DNA of 64,000 nucleotides from Salarchaeum sp036418315 (lineage in GTDB: Archaea; Halobacteriota; Halobacteria; Halobacteriales; Halobacteriaceae), in the NCBI RefSeq assembly GCF_036418315.1, contig NZ_JAZHPG010000024.1:124001-188000 (forward strand), read 5' to 3'. Below, in pieces: positions 59,033 to 64,000 of the stretch (position 1 is the stretch's first letter; each line of letters begins with the position of its first letter). Position numbers and translations under genes: made by a program. A model generated the notes under the pieces. That model did no database searches and was not told where the DNA came from. It saw nothing but the letters and a program-made list of their open reading frames with translations.

Positions 59033-59166
59033 GACGTATCAGCCGGTGTGGTACCCGGTGTCGTGTCTAGCTGGCCTGTCCCGTTCCTTAACTGTTTCTC
59101 CGGTGAGGGGTCGGTGGCGGGGAACACTTTTGCGCGTCGGCGTGGACACTCCGACGAGTTCAGGAG
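59033..59166. promoter_or_regulatory. Divergent promoter region of the coiled-coil/AAA operon and the 566-residue gene
   Basis: 134 bases. Contains TTAAGGAAC-like element for the minus strand (about 59075-59085) and ACTTTTGCG about 25-35 bases before the plus-strand ATG at 59167. A shared control region would coexpress both units. Confidence 0.4.
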
Positions 59167-60867
59167 ATGACGAGTCCCACCGACCGCATCGACGACATCA
59201 CCGCGTCCGTGGACGCCGTGGTATCCAGGGACCTCGACGCGCTCGCCGACTGGTCAGCGTCGGAGCGCGTCGACCGGTACGAACGGCTCGCGGACGAAGA
59301 ACGCGAGTTCGTGGCAGCGTTCACCGGCCCGCACGCGGACTTCCTCACCGACGCGGAGCGTGCTCGCATCCGCGCCGACATCGTGCTCGCCCGGCTCTTC
59401 CTCGCAGCGAGCTTCGACGACGAATCGCGTCCCAGCCCGCTTGACAGCGAGTTCTCGGACCGAGAGCTTCAGGCAGTCGCGGACTTCGACCGCTACAAAG
59501 CGTTCGACGCGCTCGACCCCGACGGCGTGGCGGATAGAATCGAACGCATGGACGGCGAGCTCTACGAACTCGTCCGGGACTACCACGACACGCAGCTCGC
59601 GGACCTCGACGCCCTCCTGACCGCCGACGACGTCCACCGTGACGTCATGGACCGGCTGGCCGACCGCTACCACGACCGCCTGGAGACGGTTCGGGCGGGC
59701 GTGTTCGCGTACGTCGAGTCACACGGACTCACTCGCGCGATGGACGAGGTCGAGTCGGCGGTTCGGGCGACCGCGGACGCGGCGGCGGAGCGCCGTGCCG
59801 CCACGGAACCGCTCGACGGGCGCGTGAGCGCGGACGACGCGGACGCGCTCGACAGCTACGTCGAGACGCTGAACGAGCGCATCGAGAGACTCGACGACAC
59901 GAGACGCGACCTCGACGCACTCTCCGTGCCCGAGGACTCCGACGCGGGCGCGGTCGTGGACGCGGAGCGAGAGCGTCTCGACGACGCGAGACGCGACCTG
60001 ACGGCGGCGCGGTCGCGCGCGGCGCTCGAACGCGACCGCCGCACCGCCGCCACCCCCGGCGAAACCGTCGCGCCCGTGTCGGCGTCGCTCGCACGCGTGT
60101 TCGAACTCGACTACCTCGGCCGGTTCGACACGTCGATGCGGGACGCGGACACCCTCGTTACCCCGGACGGCTCCGTAACGGCGCCCGCGGACGAGGCGGG
60201 CGAGAGCGCCGTACGCGACGCTCGCCGGTTCTTCGAGAACCGCGATGTCGACCCGGACGCGATGCCGCGGAACCGCCACGTTCGCTACGAACTCGGGAAC
60301 GACGGCGTGTTCTCGTTCGCGCGCGACCCGACGTTAGTCGTACAGGTCGCGTGCCACGCGTCCCTCGACGCCTACGTTGACAGCGGGTTCGACGACCGCC
60401 CGGCCGGCCTCCGAGACGTACTTGACGTGCTTGCGCCCGTCGTCGAGGACGCGGAACGCGACGACACGCACTACCTCGTCGCGGTCGCGTCGCCGACCGG
60501 CTGGAGCGCTGACGCCCGGGAGACGGTTACCGGCGACACCCCGCGGTCGCGGTTCGGCGCGAGCGTCAGCGTCTGCCTCGTCGACCTCCGCGAGGGCGCG
60601 CTCCACTACGACGACGGCGACCCGGTCGTCGACGAGAACAGCCACCTCTTCGAACACGGCGTGGACGACGAGCGCATCGACGAGTGCACGGCCGCCGTCA
60701 GGGAGCGCGTCACCGACCCGTCGGCGACCCACGTCCGCCTCGCGGATGTCGCAGCGGACGGGTACGCGGACCGCGTCGTCCGCCGCGCGTTCGACCGGCT
60801 CGCGGCGGACGGGTACGGAACGGTCGTCGATGTCGAGGGACACGGGCTCTGTCTCAGCGCGGACTAG
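59167..60867 (+). CDS. Large coiled-coil protein of unknown function
   Basis: 566 residues. Residues ~1-200 are helical, acidic; ~195-300 contain heptad-like coiled coil (EERIERLDDTRRDLDALS-type repeats); ~305-480 are a mixed alpha/beta region with hydrophobic strands (VVQVACHASLDAYVD; THYLVAVASPTGWS) and could be a nuclease or NTP-binding-like fold that I cannot name; ~490-566 looks like a winged helix (VRLADVAADGYADRVVRRAF). No signal peptide or membrane segment. Divergent from the AAA/coiled-coil operon, upstream of a minus-strand cluster. Confidence 0.6.
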   Translation: MTSPTDRIDDITASVDAVVSRDLDALADWSASERVDRYERLADEEREFVAAFTGPHADFLTDAERARIRADIVLARLFLAASFDDESRPSPLDSEFSDRELQAVADFDRYKAFDALDPDGVADRIERMDGELYELVRDYHDTQLADLDALLTADDVHRDVMDRLADRYHDRLETVRAGVFAYVESHGLTRAMDEVESAVRATADAAAERRAATEPLDGRVSADDADALDSYVETLNERIERLDDTRRDLDALSVPEDSDAGAVVDAERERLDDARRDLTAARSRAALERDRRTAATPGETVAPVSASLARVFELDYLGRFDTSMRDADTLVTPDGSVTAPADEAGESAVRDARRFFENRDVDPDAMPRNRHVRYELGNDGVFSFARDPTLVVQVACHASLDAYVDSGFDDRPAGLRDVLDVLAPVVEDAERDDTHYLVAVASPTGWSADARETVTGDTPRSRFGASVSVCLVDLREGALHYDDGDPVVDENSHLFEHGVDDERIDECTAAVRERVTDPSATHVRLADVAADGYADRVVRRAFDRLAADGYGTVVDVEGHGLCLSAD

Positions 60868-60868
60868 C

Positions 60869-61393
60869 TCACTGCTCGCGCCCGCACTCCGGGCACGTCG
60901 CGGCTCCGCCGAGGTCGGTTCCACAGTACACGCAGAACGACTGGCCCGCGTCGCTTCCGGACGGCTCGGCGGATTCACGAGGACCGTCGTCGGTCGCGCC
61001 GACGCGCGAGTTCTGGACGACGGAGTCCTCGACGGTCGCGCCGTCGCCGTCCCCGCCGATAGCGGAGTCCTTCACGACGCTGTCGCTCACCGTCGTGGAC
61101 GCGTCCGTAACGGTCGTCGAATCGTCGGTGACAGTCGTCGAGTCGTCCACGGACACCGACGTCGTTGACTCCACGGACTTCGTCTGGTCGCCCGAGACGA
61201 CATCACCGCTTCCCGACGAGTCGACGTTCGAGAGCGCGTCCGCGACGAGGTCGTCGACGCCGCTCGCGTCGTCGCCCGTGCCGTCATCGCTCGGTTCGGT
61301 GCCGACACCGGGGTCGGAGACTTCCGGGTCGTCGCCCGCACAGTCGGGGCACGTCCCCGTGTAGACGCGGTCGTGATCGGCGCAGTACGGCAC
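60869..61393 (-). CDS. Protein with two zinc ribbons around a Thr/Ser/Val repeat region
   Basis: 174 residues. N-terminal CADHDRVYTGTCPDCAG and C-terminal CVYCGTDLGGAATCPECGRE are zinc ribbons. The middle repeats DDSTTVT and SDSVV units (DDSTTVTDDSTTVTDASTTV), probably a beta-solenoid. A segment GDVVSGDQTKSV corresponds to GDIVVGDQEKTV near the end of the bactofilin-like protein encoded immediately upstream (1-base overlap at 61393). Likely binds or caps the same assembly. Function unknown. Confidence 0.7.
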   Translation of the reverse strand: MPYCADHDRVYTGTCPDCAGDDPEVSDPGVGTEPSDDGTGDDASGVDDLVADALSNVDSSGSGDVVSGDQTKSVESTTSVSVDDSTTVTDDSTTVTDASTTVSDSVVKDSAIGGDGDGATVEDSVVQNSRVGATDDGPRESAEPSGSDAGQSFCVYCGTDLGGAATCPECGREQ

Positions 61394-62589
61394 TACTCCT
61401 CACCCTCGTCGTCGCCGATGTCGGAGCGGTTCACGACGGAGTCCTCGACCGTCGTGGATTCGTCAATCTCGGTCGTGGATTCGTCAATCTCGGTCGTGGA
61501 CTGGTCGATCTTAGTGAACTCCTCCTGCGACACCGTCTTCTCCTGGTCGCCGACGACGATGTCGCCCTCGCCCGCGTGCTCGATGGTCGGCGTGCCCTCC
61601 GCGCCGAGGTCCGCGTACCCACCGTACCGGAACTGTTCGACGTCCGGCGGGTCGGCGCGGAACGACCGCACGTGTCGTTCGAGCAGCGACCGGACGTACG
61701 CGTGCTCGGATTCGGACTCGTTGACCGTGCGCCACGCTCGCGACGCCACCGCGCCCTCGCCCGCGTCCCGCACGTCCGCGCTCGTGAGACAGTCACCGGC
61801 CGCCCAGAGGTCGTCCTCCTCGAGCATCCAGGGGCCGACCGCGACGCTGCCGAGGTCGCCGTCGTCGCTCACGGTCGCGAGCGTCGCGGAGTCGAGCACA
61901 GCGACCTCGTCCGCGAGCACCACATCGCCGTCGAGCGACCTGACGACAGGGTTCACGACCGCAGTCTCCGCGCCGAGCGTCACGTCGTCGCGCGCCACGA
62001 CGGAGAACGCGAGCAGCGAACTCGCCTCCAGCAGCCCCCGGGACTTCACATCCCCGAGGACGACGAGCGGGGCGTCCGCTCGCACCGTGTTCTCGGCGAT
62101 AACGTTCCCGTACACGACGAGCGGGCGGTCAACCGTCACGTGGGACGCGACGATATCGCCGTACACGACGACGGGGCGTTCCGTCCAGTCGTCGTGCTTC
62201 GCGTCGGCCGCCTCAACTGCGACCTCTCCCTCCGAAATGACCGACCCGCTGACGCGCGCGCCGACGAACGCCGGGTCGTCGTCCTCGCCTTCGAGCGCGG
62301 CGTGGCGTGCGCCGCCGTGTTCGATGACGACGCGGTCCCGGCCGAACACGGTCCCGTCAACTTGGACGCCGTACTTGCAGTCGACCTCCTGTGCGTAGAT
62401 ACCGACTTCCTCCTGCGGCCGGTACACCGCGCCCTTCTCCAGCGTGACCTGCCAGTTCAGCTGCCGGAACGCGTTCTCGCGCGGAATGAGCGGCTCTTCG
62501 CACGTCTGGTCGGCCTTCACGGTCGCGAAGTTCGTGTTGTCAGTCTCGACCTTATCGGACGTGATAGCCCCGCGGAACTCGTCAGTCAT
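61393..62589 (-). CDS. Bactofilin-like polymer-forming protein
   Basis: 398 residues. Central region ~125-235 has the short V-x-G-x-V strand repeats of polymer-forming (bactofilin) beta-solenoids: RPVVVYGDIVASHVTVDRPL, then VVYGNVIAENTVRADAPLVV and LGDVKSRGLLEA. The ~90 residues before are beta-rich with two Cys; the C-terminus has a repeat (EIDESTTEIDESTTVEDSVV) shared with the zinc-ribbon protein. Bactofilins form non-polar filaments in bacteria, and related halofilins shape haloarchaeal cells. No membrane segment. It overlaps the coiled-coil gene by 8 bases upstream and the zinc-ribbon gene by one base downstream, so it is an operon member. Confidence 0.75.
   Translation of the reverse strand: MTDEFRGAITSDKVETDNTNFATVKADQTCEEPLIPRENAFRQLNWQVTLEKGAVYRPQEEVGIYAQEVDCKYGVQVDGTVFGRDRVVIEHGGARHAALEGEDDDPAFVGARVSGSVISEGEVAVEAADAKHDDWTERPVVVYGDIVASHVTVDRPLVVYGNVIAENTVRADAPLVVLGDVKSRGLLEASSLLAFSVVARDDVTLGAETAVVNPVVRSLDGDVVLADEVAVLDSATLATVSDDGDLGSVAVGPWMLEEDDLWAAGDCLTSADVRDAGEGAVASRAWRTVNESESEHAYVRSLLERHVRSFRADPPDVEQFRYGGYADLGAEGTPTIEHAGEGDIVVGDQEKTVSQEEFTKIDQSTTEIDESTTEIDESTTVEDSVVNRSDIGDDEGEE
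61451..61500 (-). repeat. 21-bp tandem repeat in the bactofilin-like gene
   Basis: Unit GTCGTGGATTCGTCAATCTC-G occurs at 61451-61471 and 61472-61492 exactly, with eight further matching bases. On the coding strand it gives the heptad EIDESTT. Recent slippage or duplication is likely. Confidence 0.9.
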
Positions 62590-63565
62590 CCGCGCTCACC
62601 CCGGTTCGCCGCGACCGGAGTTCGTACTCGTCGAACGCCTCGCGGAACCGCTCGCTCGTGGCGTCGTCCGGGAGGACCGACGCGTCCGAGAAGGCGCGGT
62701 CCTCATCAGCTAATCCGTCCCGGACCGCGTCCCGCTGCACGTACTCGGCGACCGTGTCGGTCAGGTCGCCGTACGCGTGCGTTCCGTGCTCGGAGAGGTA
62801 GCTCGCGTACGGGGACGACCGCGTCGGCCGGTGCTCGGGGCTGTCGCGTTCCAGCACCGGTAACACCCGTATCTCCTCCGTGCCGTTCCGCTCGATACCG
62901 ACAACCCAGAACGGAACGTGAACGCTCTGCGCGCCGGACACCCCGGAGACCGACGTCTGCAGGGAGTCGATTGTTTTCGCGGTCCCCTCGCGGTGCGCGA
63001 GGAAATCGTCGATGGCGTCCATGAACTCCGTTCGGCTCTCCGAGATAGCTGTGAGGCGGTCGTCGTACGTCTCCGTCGCTGGCTCGGCGAGGTCCTCGCT
63101 CACCGAGGTCACGCTCTCGCGGCGTTTCACGACGTCCGCAAACTCCTCGGACACCTGCTCGAACGCGTCGTTCTCCGTCGATATCGAGTTCAGGAACCGG
63201 TCTTTCAGCCGGCGGATGCTCTCCTGGTAATCCCGCAGCACGTCGCTGATACGCTCCTCGTACTGGCGGCGTTTCTCCTCGACCGTCTCCTTCAGGTCGT
63301 CCTTCAGGTCGGCGGTCGCTTCCCGCTGCGCGCGCGCCTTCGTCCGCTCTATCTGCGTGACGCGGTTCTCCAGCTGTTCGATGTTGGTCTGCAGGGACTC
63401 GATGGATTGACGCGTGCGCTCCAGTTCGTCCGAGACCGTGGTGTCGAGCGAGTTGACTTGGTTTTCGAGCCCGGTCGTGTCCACGTCCACGCGACTCCCG
63501 ATGCGTTGGGCAAGGTCGCTCGAACTCCGCTTCGTGAGTTCCACCGGCTGCGTGTCGTCCGCCAT
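62582..63565 (-). CDS. Coiled-coil protein of the cluster
   Basis: 327 residues. Residues ~25-160 are heptad-rich (LERTRQSIESLQTNIEQLEN; DDLKETVEEKRRQYEERISD). Residues ~195-327 (GAQSVHVPFWVVGIERNGTE, then RVLPVLERDS) look like a beta-strand-rich globular domain. No membrane segment. No family recognised. Overlaps the bactofilin-like gene by 8 bases and lies one base after the stop of the preceding gene, so all three are cotranscribed. Confidence 0.65.
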   Translation of the reverse strand: MADDTQPVELTKRSSSDLAQRIGSRVDVDTTGLENQVNSLDTTVSDELERTRQSIESLQTNIEQLENRVTQIERTKARAQREATADLKDDLKETVEEKRRQYEERISDVLRDYQESIRRLKDRFLNSISTENDAFEQVSEEFADVVKRRESVTSVSEDLAEPATETYDDRLTAISESRTEFMDAIDDFLAHREGTAKTIDSLQTSVSGVSGAQSVHVPFWVVGIERNGTEEIRVLPVLERDSPEHRPTRSSPYASYLSEHGTHAYGDLTDTVAEYVQRDAVRDGLADEDRAFSDASVLPDDATSERFREAFDEYELRSRRTGVSADD

Positions 63566-63566
63566 C

Positions 63567-64000
63567 TCAGAGTTCCTCCTCGACGGTTCGCGCCGCCTCG
63601 TACTCCGATTTCACCGTGCTGTACTCCCGCTCCGCCGCGTCCTTCATCTGCTCGAACTGGCTCACGTCTATCATCTTCTGTTCTTTGTTCTGCCGGATGT
63701 CCTCCGCGTCGCGCTCCAAGTCGTCCACGCTGTCCATGATCGGTTCGCGGAAGGAGTAGAAGAGGCTGCGCCACACCTCCCCGAACACGACGCCGTCGCG
63801 GTGCACGCTGTGCGTCCCGTCACCGTCGTACGCTCGGTCGTACGTGCCGTCCGGTCCGATGTCGGGCGCGGTCGTGTACGCGTCCGCGAGGTCGTCGTTC
63901 AGTGTCGGGATGCGGTTCTCGATGTCCGCGCGTATCTGCTCCGTGAACGACCCCTCGCCGTCGACATCGAGTCGGTCGAGGTCGCGGTCGCTCAGCGCTG
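63567..64000 (-). CDS. Protein of unknown function (5' end beyond window)
   Basis: The last 144 residues are visible: LDRLDVDGEGSFTEQIRADI, DGTHSVHRDGVVFGEVWRSL, and a coiled-coil C-terminus (IDVSQFEQMKDAAEREYSTV). No stop upstream within the window, so the gene continues past 64000. It heads the run of minus-strand genes to 60869. I do not recognise the family; the Asp-rich SxFTEQI/HR.G.VFGEV region could be a globular enzyme-like domain. Confidence 0.6.
   Translation of the reverse strand, partial: ALSDRDLDRLDVDGEGSFTEQIRADIENRIPTLNDDLADAYTTAPDIGPDGTYDRAYDGDGTHSVHRDGVVFGEVWRSLFYSFREPIMDSVDDLERDAEDIRQNKEQKMIDVSQFEQMKDAAEREYSTVKSEYEAARTVEEEL

Overview
The window is chromosomal DNA from a halophilic archaeon of the class Halobacteria. 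The evidence is high GC, strongly acidic proteins (ribosomal proteins included), genes that mostly start at or close to a TATA-like box (leaderless style), an S-layer glycoprotein with a Thr-rich stalk and PGF-CTERM anchor, HalX and bacterio-opsin-activator-type regulators, and an archaeal ribosomal protein superoperon. The genus cannot be fixed from the sequence alone. No rRNA, CRISPR array or transposase was seen; there are two tRNA genes (Pro-GGG and Gly-GCC).

Layout. 1-6300: heme A synthase (partial), malic enzyme fused to a phosphotransacetylase domain and followed by a fossil copy of its own 3' end, RNase HI, an AT-rich Tat-exported protein, a CBS protein and a DMT exporter. 6290-14204: an island dense in toxin-antitoxin genes (MazEF, an orphan antitoxin, HicAB, a DNA-binding regulator, VapBC, a hicB fragment, and two tandem HTH-PIN pairs) on both sides of the S-layer glycoprotein gene. 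Two families of short repeats mark rearrangement there. 14383-18276: a multidomain sensor/activator, a nuclease-like membrane protein, a HalX response regulator and tRNA-Pro.

18329-42160: a long minus-strand housekeeping block. Read in transcription order it is a SPOUT-like RNA methyltransferase, uL3, uL4, uL23, uL2, uS19, uL22, uS3, uL29, RNase P Rpp29, uS17, uL14, uL24, eS4, uL5, uS14, uS8, uL6, eL32, eL19, uL18, uS5, uL30, uL15 and SecY. A potassium/amino-acid transport set (TrkA, TrkH, an Lrp-TrkA_C regulator, an APC transporter with Usp domains) then interrupts it, before adenylate kinase, a DUF106 membrane protein, cytidylate kinase and TruB/Cbf5.

42374-57299: tRNA-Gly followed by two copies of its own 3' end (scars of integration), then a thiamine-binding protein, Mch, a GTPBP1-type GTPase, OMP decarboxylase, a KaiC-like ATPase with an acidic repeat tail and a short leader ORF, UspA, the HerA and NurA end-resection pair, phosphoglycerate mutase and a membrane/beta-propeller fusion.

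57296-64000: the part most likely to be a little-described system. A Vps4/CdvC-like AAA ATPase with an MIT-like N-terminus lies next to a small ESCRT-III-like coiled-coil protein. These are followed by an unknown 566-residue coiled-coil protein, and by a minus-strand operon of coiled-coil proteins, a bactofilin-like polymer-forming protein and a zinc-ribbon protein that shares a repeat module with it. I infer a membrane-remodelling or scaffold apparatus; this is a hypothesis from architecture and gene order, not an identification.
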